Shown here in pieces: positions 12,253 through 20,690 of a DNA stretch of 64,000 nucleotides. Every line of letters begins with the position of its first letter. The stretch's first letter is position 1. Origin of the DNA: an uncultured Granulosicoccaceae bacterium (GTDB lineage Bacteria; Pseudomonadota; Gammaproteobacteria; Granulosicoccales; Granulosicoccaceae); assembly GCA_937998875.1 (NCBI GenBank), contig CALLBO010000030.1, positions 1 through 64,000 of the forward strand, in the 5' to 3' direction. Both the position numbers and the translations under genes were made by a program. A model generated the notes under the pieces. The model did no database searches. It was not told the DNA's origin and was given only the letters and a program-made list of their open reading frames with translations.

Positions 12253-12588
12253 ATGAAACCATTGTCGCCACAAAGTGCCTGCCACGAGCAGAATCAACAC
12301 GACTACGCAGCTAGCGTTAAACGGCATCCGATGCGTTCCATCGGAAGACGCTTGATGACTGCTATTAGGTCTGGTCTAAAATCCGGCCCGACATCACTGG
12401 TGAAACGTCGACCGGACCATAACCATTCGCTGAGCCATCTCAATGAACATCAACTGCAGGATATCGGCTTTACACGTGACTCCGTTCAGTCGAAAATTCC
12501 AACCGACATCGGTTTGCTGCAAAGCGGATTGCACGAGCACAAACGCAGTCAAATTTATCCCTTGCACAAAGACGGAGATGAGCCATAA
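12253..12588 (+). CDS. DUF1127 (YjiS-like) small protein
   Basis: 111-residue basic protein whose C-terminal half carries a DUF1127 motif, LSHLNEHQLQDIGFTRDSV at about residues 60-78. The N-terminal half is polar and Arg/His-rich with no known domain. A good ribosome-binding site (AGGGAG) precedes the ATG. DUF1127 proteins are small and often induced by stress, and some are linked to RNA-related or phosphate/carbon regulation in other bacteria. Nothing here fixes the function. It is transcribed away from the broken LysR gene across a 282-bp gap, a common pairing for regulator and target. Confidence 0.75.
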   Translation: MKPLSPQSACHEQNQHDYAASVKRHPMRSIGRRLMTAIRSGLKSGPTSLVKRRPDHNHSLSHLNEHQLQDIGFTRDSVQSKIPTDIGLLQSGLHEHKRSQIYPLHKDGDEP

Positions 12589-12629
12589 GCGTTAGTTCCT
12601 GAAATACCGCAGAACATAGCTAGAAACGC

Positions 12630-12651
12630 GTCGCTCCGTTTACGGAGCGAC
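12630..12651. terminator. strong hairpin between convergent DUF1127 gene and mnmG
   Basis: GTCGCTCCG (12630-12638) pairs perfectly with CGGAGCGAC (12643-12651) around a 4-nt loop. It lies between the stop of the DUF1127 gene (+) and the stop of mnmG (-). No clear U-tract follows on either strand, so it may serve both genes as a terminator or as a 3'-end-protecting hairpin. Confidence 0.55.
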
Positions 12652-12688
12652 AGTCATCTACTCAAGTATCACTGTACGACAAGGTATC

Positions 12689-14602
12689 TCAGGCAATTTG
12701 CCCTACGCGACCGAGCAGTTGTTGCTTTTTTAAACTCACCAGCAGCAGCGACACAGCAGCCGGGGTCACACCCGGGATACGCGATGCCTGACCTACGGTA
12801 TCAGGTCGCTGTTCGGTGAACTTCTGCCGTACTTCTGACGACAAACCGGACACGTTGGTGTAGTCAAACGACTGTGGAATTTGAGTTTCTGCATACCGCG
12901 ACTGTCTTTCTATTTCATCCTGCTGCCGGTCGATATAACCCTGATAGCGAATCTGGGTTTCAAGCTGCACCAGTGCAGCCGTGTCATTCACCGGAAAACG
13001 CTCCGGGAAAATCTTCTGCAAACCAGTGCAGTCAATTTCAGGACGACGTAACAGATCCAGCACCTGCTGATCTTTTTGCACCTTTACTGCAAATGCTTTT
13101 TCAATCTTACGCGCATCATCAGATGACGCATGAACAAACCATTTACCAATGGATTCCCGATTGCGCTCTATCGCTTCGACTTTGTGATTGAAGTGTTGCC
13201 AACGTGTATCGCCAACCAGCCCAAGTTCGCGACCGGTTTCAGTTAGTCTTAAATCTGCATTGTCTTCACGCAGCATCAACCGATACTCTGCCCGGCTGGT
13301 GAACATGCGATACGGCTCTAACGTGCCGCGGGTAATCAGATCATCGATCAATACACCGATATACGCTTCATCACGTCGCGGCAACCAGGCATCTAATCCC
13401 CTGGTTGCACGTGCCGCATTCAATCCGGCCACCAAACCCTGAGCCCCGGCTTCTTCATAACCTGTGGTTCCATTGATCTGACCGGCGAAATACAGCCCGT
13501 TTATGAATTTGGTTTCAAGCGACGCGTGCAAATCACGCGGATCGAAAAAGTCATACTCAATGGCATAACCCGCACGTGTGATGTGCGCGTTCTCAAAACC
13601 TTTGATGCTGTGTACATAGTCGAGCTGTACCGAGAACGGCAGACTGGTAGAGATACCATTCGGATAAACCTCATGGGTATTCAGGCCTTCCGGCTCAATA
13701 AATATCTGATGTGAGGTTTTATCTGCAAAGCGCACCACCTTATCTTCGATGGATGGACAATAGCGCGGGCCCACACCTTCAATATTGCCGGAATACATGG
13801 CCGACTTTTCAAGATTGGCATTGATAATTTCATGCGTTTTCTCATTGGTATGAGTGATGTGACAATGCACCTGCGCAGGATGATCAGCCTCACTCCCCAA
13901 ATAAGAAAACACCGGTCGTGGTGTATCCCCCGGTTGCGCTTCCAGCTGTGAATAGTCAATGGTCTTGCCATCGATGCGTGGCGGTGTACCGGTTTTTAAC
14001 CGGGCAACCCGAAACGGCAGCGATCTTAATCGTAGCGCCAACGCAGTGGACGGTGCATCCCCGGCTCTGCCACCAGCCTGCTGCACATCACCGATATGAA
14101 TTTTCCCACCGAGAAAGGTACCGACAGTTAAAACCACACTGGTCGCTTTAAACTGCAGGCCTGATTCAGTCACCACACCACAGCATCTGTTACTTCCCTG
14201 ATCCACAATCAAATCATCAACAGACTGTTGGAAGATGTGTAACCCGGACTGGTTTTCGACAGCGCTTCGGATAGCTGCACGGTAAAGTGCGCGGTCCGCC
14301 TGCGCACGGGTCGCCCGAACTGCAGGGCCCTTACGTGCGTTGAGTGTGCGGATGTGTATACCAGCGTGGTCCGCAGCTTTGGCCATGATGCCACCGAGTG
14401 CATCAATTTCCTTAACCAGATGCCCTTTGCCGATACCACCGATAGCAGGGTTACAACTCATCTGACCAATAGTTTCAATATTGTGCGTAAGCAGCAACGT
14501 ACGCGCACCAGTGCGACTTGAGGCGAGTGCCGCCTCAGTACCTGCATGGCCACCGCCGACGACGATGACGTCATATGTAAATTGATCTTTTGCCATGAGC
14601 AT
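12689..14602 (-). CDS. mnmG: tRNA uridine-5-carboxymethylaminomethyl modification enzyme MnmG
   Basis: FAD-dependent partner of MnmE. The complex installs the carboxymethylaminomethyl group on U34 of certain tRNAs. The N-terminus has the FAD-binding motif [20 protein letters not shown] (about 15-34), then [17 protein letters not shown]. Later come the family blocks [17 protein letters not shown] (about 372) and [17 protein letters not shown]. The 637 residues match the family. An ATG six bases inside (MAKDQF start) is an equally likely start. In most relatives mnmE and rsmG are direct neighbours; here both sides are separated by accessory genes. Confidence 0.97.
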   Translation of the reverse strand: MLMAKDQFTYDVIVVGGGHAGTEAALASSRTGARTLLLTHNIETIGQMSCNPAIGGIGKGHLVKEIDALGGIMAKAADHAGIHIRTLNARKGPAVRATRAQADRALYRAAIRSAVENQSGLHIFQQSVDDLIVDQGSNRCCGVVTESGLQFKATSVVLTVGTFLGGKIHIGDVQQAGGRAGDAPSTALALRLRSLPFRVARLKTGTPPRIDGKTIDYSQLEAQPGDTPRPVFSYLGSEADHPAQVHCHITHTNEKTHEIINANLEKSAMYSGNIEGVGPRYCPSIEDKVVRFADKTSHQIFIEPEGLNTHEVYPNGISTSLPFSVQLDYVHSIKGFENAHITRAGYAIEYDFFDPRDLHASLETKFINGLYFAGQINGTTGYEEAGAQGLVAGLNAARATRGLDAWLPRRDEAYIGVLIDDLITRGTLEPYRMFTSRAEYRLMLREDNADLRLTETGRELGLVGDTRWQHFNHKVEAIERNRESIGKWFVHASSDDARKIEKAFAVKVQKDQQVLDLLRRPEIDCTGLQKIFPERFPVNDTAALVQLETQIRYQGYIDRQQDEIERQSRYAETQIPQSFDYTNVSGLSSEVRQKFTEQRPDTVGQASRIPGVTPAAVSLLLVSLKKQQLLGRVGQIA

Positions 14603-15152
14603 GTGTAAGCCGACAACCAGTGTGGTGAATTATAGACTTGTACGACACCTGCAATCGCAACTAATTTGCGCTACGATTTCGCGAAATCACTTAATTGTCT
14701 GTAGCGAGCCTTGTTTGGAAGCCGAAAGGCAACAACAGAAAGCACAAATACCGACCAAGCCTCAACAGCTGATTTGCATACAGGCTGTACTGAACTTGCT
14801 TTTTGCCAGGTGGCTGTCGTGGGGCTCTACATTTCCTACTGTCTTCGGCCTACACCGGCTTTGTCACGCTTTAAACGCTCAAAACGCCGCTGGATGAGGG
14901 CTCATTACCCACCAGCGGCGTGTACGATATTTGTTGCCTTGCCAAAAAGTGAAAGTCGATGAAAGTTCTGTATCTGACGAGCAAGTCTGAATAATCAGCC
15001 GTAATAGCTGCCTCGAAATCAGTTCAATAGTTGCGTATTGAGCGCCAAATTATTGGTTTTTCCGCTGAAATAATGAGTTTTACGAACTAGACTCAAGTGA
15101 TGTTACAGATCCACTAAGGATTTTGATGGACCAAAACCGGGAGTAACATCGC
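14603..15152. other. 550-bp gap without a convincing gene
   Basis: Region between the divergent mnmG and GGDEF genes. Short open frames on the plus strand (14595-14897 and 14711-14962) have no recognisable motif and look spurious. The only structured element I see is the hairpin at 14884-14921. Promoters for both flanking genes should lie here, but no clear pair of hexamers stood out. Confidence 0.6.
14884..14921. repeat. 10-bp inverted repeat hairpin in intergenic DNA
   Basis: ACGCCGCTGG (14884-14893) and CCAGCGGCGT (14912-14921) form a perfect 10-bp stem. The 18-nt loop itself contains GGG and CCC that can pair. No U-tract follows. It may be an intergenic REP-like element, a terminator of a short transcript, or part of a small RNA. 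I did not see a second copy in this window. Confidence 0.5.
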
Positions 15153-16109
15153 TTGAGCACAGAATGCGTGGCAACGCTGACTACGATTGACGCCCGTAGT
15201 ACACCCAGGGTGATCGAAACGATTTCGGATCACACCTCGGCCTTTGGTAATGACAGCAATTTTGAAAAATTGCTCTATCAGCATTTGGATATTGAAGCGC
15301 TGGTGCACGAGTTTGCGCAATGCCTTTATCGCCGCTTTTCTATCTGCAGAATGGAGTTCAGTCTGCCAGAACTGGAAATAGAAGTAGACCTGCGAAGGCA
15401 CAACGAAGATCAGAACCCGTATCCAAATCGCAATTCAGAAGCCAATCCGCAATCAGAAGACTATCTCGGAAAACTACAGTACAACATGGACCATAGCCGC
15501 AAGCCGCTCGGCAAGCTGACCATACTGCGCTCTTCAGCATTCTCGGTATTTGAAAAATACCTTATCGAAGGCACTGTAGCAGATCTATGCGGTCCGCTTT
15601 ACAACTCCCTGCGCTATGCACATGCCTGTCGTTCGGCATACCGTGATGCACTGACGGGACTGTACAACCGGGCAGCACTTGAAGCTTTGTTATTTGATGG
15701 ATCAGTAGATAAAAATCGCAGCACTTCGACAGTAATGGTATGTGACATGGATCGATTCAAATGGATAAACGATCACTATGGACATACCGTCGGCGATCAG
15801 GCACTCACGCGGTTCGCAACTTCTCTCAGCACAATTGTCAACCACGTTGGTAGCGTATTTCGCTATGGTGGAGATGAGTTTGTCGTTGCACTTGACTCAG
15901 TCGCTCAACGCAGAAGTGTTCAACTCGCAGAAGCTATACGAAGCACAGCCGAGAGCTGTTTACTGGATGACGGCACTCCACTCACTACAACCATTGGCGC
16001 TACTAAAGTGCTGGGCGGTGAATGCCTGAGAGATGCTTTCTCAAGAGCAGACACGGCGTTGCTTGCGGGAAAAAGCAGTGGAAGTAACACAGTAGTGTGG
16101 TACGAATAA
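15153..16109 (+). CDS. GGDEF-domain protein (probable diguanylate cyclase)
   Basis: 318 residues. The C-terminal half (about 160-316) is a GGDEF domain with the intact active site RYGGDEF (GGDEF at 239-243) and the substrate motif DALTGLYNR at about 166-174, so it probably makes cyclic di-GMP. The inhibitory RxxD site is lost: NHVG stands where it is expected. The N-terminal 150 residues are not a domain I recognise, and there is no signal peptide or membrane helix, so it is cytoplasmic. The start is TTG at 15153 after a GGGAG; an upstream ATG at 15126 is closed by a stop within seven codons. Confidence 0.88.
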   Translation: MSTECVATLTTIDARSTPRVIETISDHTSAFGNDSNFEKLLYQHLDIEALVHEFAQCLYRRFSICRMEFSLPELEIEVDLRRHNEDQNPYPNRNSEANPQSEDYLGKLQYNMDHSRKPLGKLTILRSSAFSVFEKYLIEGTVADLCGPLYNSLRYAHACRSAYRDALTGLYNRAALEALLFDGSVDKNRSTSTVMVCDMDRFKWINDHYGHTVGDQALTRFATSLSTIVNHVGSVFRYGGDEFVVALDSVAQRRSVQLAEAIRSTAESCLLDDGTPLTTTIGATKVLGGECLRDAFSRADTALLAGKSSGSNTVVWYE

Positions 16110-16235
16110 ACAACACTTGTACACGGTTGCTGCTATCGAACTTGCAAAACCCTACATAGATCAGTTCATTTTGCGGATGCCACACGGGTTTGTCTGTGTA
16201 ATCATCAATTTTATTTCAAAATTACAAGACGAAAC

Positions 16236-17504
16236 ATGAACAAGAGTGAAGTCGCACGTGCTCTTAAGGAAATGGCAAACCTGCTGGAAATACTGGAGGC
16301 CAGTCGTTTTGAATTTTCTGCCTTCCGCAATGCAGCCAGCGCCGTGGAAGACTTGTCCGACGACCTGGATCAAACCGTTAACAACGGAAATATCACCGAC
16401 ATTCCAGGAATTGGGAAAGGCACAGGTCAATTCATCACCGAAATGGTTCTCAACGGCAGCGCTGCTGACCTCGATAATATTCGCCAGCAGGTGCCGGCAG
16501 GTATTCCAACCCTTCTTCGTTTCCGAGGTCTCGGGCCAAAGAAAGTAAAGCTACTCTGGCAGCAACTCGGTATAACAGCAATAGACGATCTCGAAAAAGC
16601 GATTGACGAGGGTGAAGTCGCAAAATTAAAAGGCTTTGGGCCGACATCAATAGAAAGCCTCAAAAGCAGTGTCGACTATTTTAGAGCTGAGTCTCCGGAT
16701 AAGTCTCAGCATAAAAGCTTAACGGGTCAGGCCTCTGCTGCTTCAACAGGCGAAACCGCAACTGAGTCACAACCAACAAAAGAGGTCATAAAATCCACCG
16801 GGAAAATTCTGGCTGGCACATCCGGTTACAGCTATCCGAAGTGGAAAGGCAGTTTTTACCCTGATAACGCCAAAACTGCAGAACTTCTAAAACACTACGC
16901 TACCGACCTTCACACGGTTGAAATCAACAATACTTTTTACCGCTTTCCCTCGGAAAAAGTAGTAGCACAATGGAAAGCACAGACTTCAGCCGGGTTTCAA
17001 TTTTCACTCAAAGCGCATCGCAGAATAACCCATCAGATGCGCTTAAACGAAAACTCAATGATACGGGTGCAGGAATTTGTCGAACGTTGCAGCATTCTTG
17101 GCAACCGGCTTGGTTGCATACTTTTTCAGTTACCACCGGATTTTGCCCAGGATGATTCACGCTTGCAGAATCTTCTCAGTTCACTGCCACAAGGTCCGCG
17201 CTTTGCGGTCGAGTTCAGGCATGCTAGCTGGCATACGGATGAGATTTACGATCAACTCGCGCTACACAATATTGCCTGCGTCTGTGGTGATTCCGAGACA
17301 AACAAGCCGAAAGAAATCGCAACCGCTGACTTTATTTATGCAAGGCTCCGAAAAACCGGGTACACGAAAAGCGAACTAAAAAAATGGAATCTGTTTTTTG
17401 CCAAACAACAAAAACAGGAAAAAGATGTACTGGTTTATTTGAAGCACGATGACACAGGTGACGCGCCAAATACGATTAAAGAACTCTGGCGAGCCAGCAC
17501 CTGA
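16236..17504 (+). CDS. fusion of PolX-like helix-hairpin-helix domain with DUF72 (YecE-like) domain
   Basis: 422 residues with two parts. Residues 1-150 look like the N-terminal helix-hairpin-helix region of bacterial/archaeal family X DNA polymerases. They include FSAFRNAASAVEDL, then three HhH motifs at about 55-61 (IPGIGKG), 97-103 (RGLGPKK) and 131-136 (LKGFGP). A 35-residue Ser/Thr/Gln-rich linker follows. Residues 190-422 are a complete DUF72 domain: LAGTSGYSYPKWKGSFYP, VEINNTFYRFP, FSLKAHRRITH, LFQLPP and VEFRHASW. DUF72 has a TIM-barrel fold of unknown activity. No polymerase or PHP domain is present. I infer a DNA- or RNA-binding DUF72 protein; the activity is unknown. It lies 126 bp after the GGDEF gene. 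Confidence 0.85.
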   Translation: MNKSEVARALKEMANLLEILEASRFEFSAFRNAASAVEDLSDDLDQTVNNGNITDIPGIGKGTGQFITEMVLNGSAADLDNIRQQVPAGIPTLLRFRGLGPKKVKLLWQQLGITAIDDLEKAIDEGEVAKLKGFGPTSIESLKSSVDYFRAESPDKSQHKSLTGQASAASTGETATESQPTKEVIKSTGKILAGTSGYSYPKWKGSFYPDNAKTAELLKHYATDLHTVEINNTFYRFPSEKVVAQWKAQTSAGFQFSLKAHRRITHQMRLNENSMIRVQEFVERCSILGNRLGCILFQLPPDFAQDDSRLQNLLSSLPQGPRFAVEFRHASWHTDEIYDQLALHNIACVCGDSETNKPKEIATADFIYARLRKTGYTKSELKKWNLFFAKQQKQEKDVLVYLKHDDTGDAPNTIKELWRAST

Positions 17505-17527
17505 ACTGCAACCGACTTAGCGCCGCT

Positions 17528-18199
17528 TTAAAATCGATAACCAACGCCCAGAGACATTGTCAGGGATTGATAATCGACTTCAGTCACCGCACCATTGCCA
17601 GTTTCCTCACTCAATTCCAGACCGTGCTGTGTTGAATAACGTATTTCTCCAGTCAGATAAAACTGCTCTGACAGATCGTAGTCAGCGCCGGCCATCAGCT
17701 GATAGCCTATTGATCCGGAATCGGAAAAAGATCGCTCCCCAGATGTGTTTTCGCTATCCAGATCGACTTCCTGCGTCCAAAGCAGTCCAACGCCTAACCA
17801 GGGTGTGATTGGCTGTGATTCAACCAGGCGGTAACGACCATTCAGGTAAAAGATATTGCTCGCGTAGTTACCACCAGGGAGCCGGGAACCATCCTCGGCG
17901 GTGATCGTTGCATCATTTGATCGATACTCCCAACCAAACTCCGATATCCAACGCGAATCGTCGTAATGAACCCTGGCCGACAGGCCGGCAACGAATCCAC
18001 CTTCCAGCGATAGATCAGCATCGCCACCCAACCCTCCTCCAAGACCAACAAGATTCAGTGATTGATCTTGCATAAGGCTTAACCCGGTATACGGCACAAT
18101 AGACCAGTCGTTGGCTTTCGCTACAGTGGTTGTAGCAGCGGTTAACAGGATCGCGCAACAAGAGAGATATTGAGGTTTCACAATTTGTACCTTTGCCAA
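17528..18199 (-). CDS. outer-membrane beta-barrel protein
   Basis: 223 residues. An N-terminal signal peptide ends at about residue 29 (TAATTTVAKA then NDWSIVPYTG). The rest is alternating polar/hydrophobic strands rich in Gly, Tyr and Trp, ending in GVGYRF, the terminal Phe typical of barrels folded by BAM. Its size fits an eight-stranded OmpA/OmpW-like barrel. The ligand or role is unknown. It converges with the HhH-DUF72 gene and diverges from the LytTR regulator 131 bp away. Confidence 0.82.
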   Translation of the reverse strand: MAKVQIVKPQYLSCCAILLTAATTTVAKANDWSIVPYTGLSLMQDQSLNLVGLGGGLGGDADLSLEGGFVAGLSARVHYDDSRWISEFGWEYRSNDATITAEDGSRLPGGNYASNIFYLNGRYRLVESQPITPWLGVGLLWTQEVDLDSENTSGERSFSDSGSIGYQLMAGADYDLSEQFYLTGEIRYSTQHGLELSEETGNGAVTEVDYQSLTMSLGVGYRF

Positions 18200-18330
18200 G
18201 AGTGAGTGTTATTTCATCGAACAGTTACTCTGGCTGTTGAGTACCAAAGATTCCAGCACAAATACACCAGCGGTAAGACTGATACACCAATGGTTCTCCT
18301 GGTGCGTTCACAAGTTCTTCATGCCCGTTT

Positions 18331-19305
18331 ATGCAACCTTCCCGGAGGTACACAATCGGCAGACAGATGCTCGACGCTCGATGCCACGGCAGCTTACGAT
18401 CCAATAGAACCATTCTCGATGTTATTTCTGTGTTGCAGCTGATTGGCATCATCGGCACCCTGCTGGTGGTTTTTTTTACCGTAATAAAGCCCGAGGCCAG
18501 CAATGGCCTTACACTATTTTCGAGGCTCACTTTCTGGGCGCTTCATGTAGGCCTGGGACTCCTGGCTCTGTTGCTCGCCAGTACATGGTTTAAATACGGA
18601 ACATGGCTTCCGGACACTAAGCTCGCCTCGATAACGATTACCGGATGCGCAGCGGCAATCGTGTCAACGCCGGGATACATCGCACTCGATTCTGTATTTG
18701 CGTCGAGCATCATTGATCTGGATCCAGACACTCCTGCAGACAATCCGGCGATTGCTGTGATAGCGGAATTTTTCGAGCTGTTACCGTTGTTTCTGATCAC
18801 CTGGCTGCTCATCAATCTTCCGCTTTTCACAGGCAATTCCAAAACTGATAACGCGGCCGCTGATTCTGGTAGCAAGAAAGCATTAGATGCCCCCGAACAC
18901 AAACCCGATTGTGACCAGTTAGTCCGGCGTCCAGAACGACAGTCTGGCCAGCCGTTCACTGAAAAAACCGGTTTCCTTAACAGTCTTCCCGGTTTTATCG
19001 GCACAGAGATAATCGCTGTTTCGAGCGACCTTCACTACCTTAACGTTTGGACTGAACAGGGGCGTGCAACAGTACTCGGAAATCTGCGTGATGCTGTAAG
19101 TGAACTTGGTGACACGGGTATGCAAATTCACCGATCCCACTGGGTAGCCAGTAAACATGTCACAAGAGTGGTAGGCAACTCAAACAAGGGCGCTTGCCTG
19201 CTCTCCAACGATCTCCGCATCCCGATTAGCCGTCGACGATGGAAAAAAGTCCAGCAATACTATGGTCGAGGAGTACTTGGCGGGTCAGCCCATTCAGGCA
19301 CCTGA
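18331..19305 (+). CDS. membrane-anchored LytTR-family transcriptional regulator
   Basis: 324 residues. About four transmembrane helices lie between residues 30 and 165 (for example VISVLQLIGIIGTLLVVFF and FFELLPLFLITWLLINLPLF). A polar linker of about 55 residues follows, then a C-terminal LytTR DNA-binding domain (about 225-316). Visible motifs in that domain are IIAVSSDLHYLNVWTEQG, QIHRSHWVASKHV and LLSNDLRIPISRRRWKKVQQ. It has no receiver domain, so it may sense through the membrane part directly (inference). The start is uncertain, because an ATG at 18367 would also give the full membrane region. Its divergent position suggests it may control the barrel gene at 17528-18199. Confidence 0.85.
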   Translation: MQPSRRYTIGRQMLDARCHGSLRSNRTILDVISVLQLIGIIGTLLVVFFTVIKPEASNGLTLFSRLTFWALHVGLGLLALLLASTWFKYGTWLPDTKLASITITGCAAAIVSTPGYIALDSVFASSIIDLDPDTPADNPAIAVIAEFFELLPLFLITWLLINLPLFTGNSKTDNAAADSGSKKALDAPEHKPDCDQLVRRPERQSGQPFTEKTGFLNSLPGFIGTEIIAVSSDLHYLNVWTEQGRATVLGNLRDAVSELGDTGMQIHRSHWVASKHVTRVVGNSNKGACLLSNDLRIPISRRRWKKVQQYYGRGVLGGSAHSGT

Positions 19306-19351
19306 AAAACCGCTTATTGATCTCCTACTTCGCAAGCAGTTACAACTGATA

Positions 19352-20680
19352 TCACTTACCAATACAAAACCTTGAAAAAATCTCACCCAGTAAATCATCA
19401 CTGGTGAACTCTCCAGTAATCTGGTTGAGCTGCTCCTGTGCCAGTCTCAGCTCTTCTGCTGATAACTCCCCTGCTGCCGTTTCAAGCAGATGTTGATGTG
19501 CAATCTTTATATGTGATTGTGCTCGGGTCAACGCGTCGATATGTCTTCGGCGTGCCATCAACGCCCCTTCGGCCGTTTTTTCAAAGCCGGCGCATTGCTT
19601 TATATGGTTGCGCAGTTGGTCAAACCCTTCACCAGTACTGGCGGAGACCAGAATACCTTCCCGATTCCCAATTACCTCGGGATGTAAATCAGACTTATTG
19701 AACACCAGGCTCATTGGGATATTTGCCGGTAGCTCGTTTAGCAGTGATGGTTCCGGTTGCCTTCCCGCCTCTACCACAAAAAGTATTCGGTCGGCCTGAC
19801 TCAGCTGATCATGAGCACGTCTGACGCCCTCCTGCTCTATCGGATCATCACTTTGCCTTAACCCCGCGGTATCAATAATGTGGATCGGCAACCCGTCTAT
19901 ATTGATTTCCTCTTTCAGCACATCGCGTGTTGTACCTGCAATGTCGGTAACAATGGCGGTGTCCTGCCCGGTCAGGCGATTCAACAGGCTGGATTTGCCA
20001 ACATTTGGCAAGCCGGCAATGACCATGCTAATGCCATCCCTGAGGAGGGCTCCTTCGTGACTTCTTTGCAGCAGATGTGACACGAGATCATTCAGTGCTG
20101 TGAATCTGTTAGCGAGCTCTGAGTCTTTCAGAAAGTCAATTTCCTCTTCGGCAAAATCCAGTGCCGACTCCATATACACCCGGCAATTCACCAACTCCTC
20201 GAGTATTACTGCAATTTGTGCTGAAAACTCACCCTGCAATGAACGCACTGCCGCACTGGCAGCCTCTTGGGTACTCGCCTGAATAAGATCACTAACCGCT
20301 TCTGCCTGCGCCAGATCCATCTTGTCATTCAGAAACGCACGTTCAGTAAATTCACCCGGCCTCGCAATTCTCGCCCCTGCATCGGTGGCCACTTTGAGCA
20401 GCTGATCGAGCAGCACATGATTCCCATGCGACTGCAGTTCCAGCACATCTTCACCAGTGTAGGAGTCAGGACCGCTAAAATAGAGTGCGATGCCATGATC
20501 AATCACGACGTCCGCACTATCAAAGAATGGTGTATAGCGAGCTTGCCGGGGCTTTAACAATTGCCTGGTAACAAGCGAGGCAATCTCAAGCGATCGGGCA
20601 CCACTGATTTTTACAATACCAATGGCGCCCTTGCCGGACGCAGTGGCAATGGCCGCTATGGTGTCCGTTGTGTCGGACAC
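19352..20680 (-). CDS. mnmE: tRNA modification GTPase MnmE
   Basis: GTPase partner of MnmG in U34 tRNA modification. The 442 residues match the family. The N-terminal TrmE domain begins TIAAIATASGKGAIGIVKIS. The G domain, inserted in helical sequence, shows G1 GLPNVGKS (223-230), G2 TDIAGTTRD, G3 DTAG and G4 NKSD. The C-terminus ends FCIGK, the conserved catalytic-Cys motif of MnmE. It lies 10 bp after yidC on the same strand. Confidence 0.98.
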   Translation of the reverse strand: MSDTTDTIAAIATASGKGAIGIVKISGARSLEIASLVTRQLLKPRQARYTPFFDSADVVIDHGIALYFSGPDSYTGEDVLELQSHGNHVLLDQLLKVATDAGARIARPGEFTERAFLNDKMDLAQAEAVSDLIQASTQEAASAAVRSLQGEFSAQIAVILEELVNCRVYMESALDFAEEEIDFLKDSELANRFTALNDLVSHLLQRSHEGALLRDGISMVIAGLPNVGKSSLLNRLTGQDTAIVTDIAGTTRDVLKEEINIDGLPIHIIDTAGLRQSDDPIEQEGVRRAHDQLSQADRILFVVEAGRQPEPSLLNELPANIPMSLVFNKSDLHPEVIGNREGILVSASTGEGFDQLRNHIKQCAGFEKTAEGALMARRRHIDALTRAQSHIKIAHQHLLETAAGELSAEELRLAQEQLNQITGEFTSDDLLGEIFSRFCIGK

Positions 20681-20690
20681 TATAAAATCG

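Noticed and set aside
14595-14897. 100-residue plus-strand open frame between mnmG and the GGDEF gene
   Set aside because: It overlaps the mnmG start on the opposite strand, has no motif or clear ribosome-binding site, and a second frame overlaps it.
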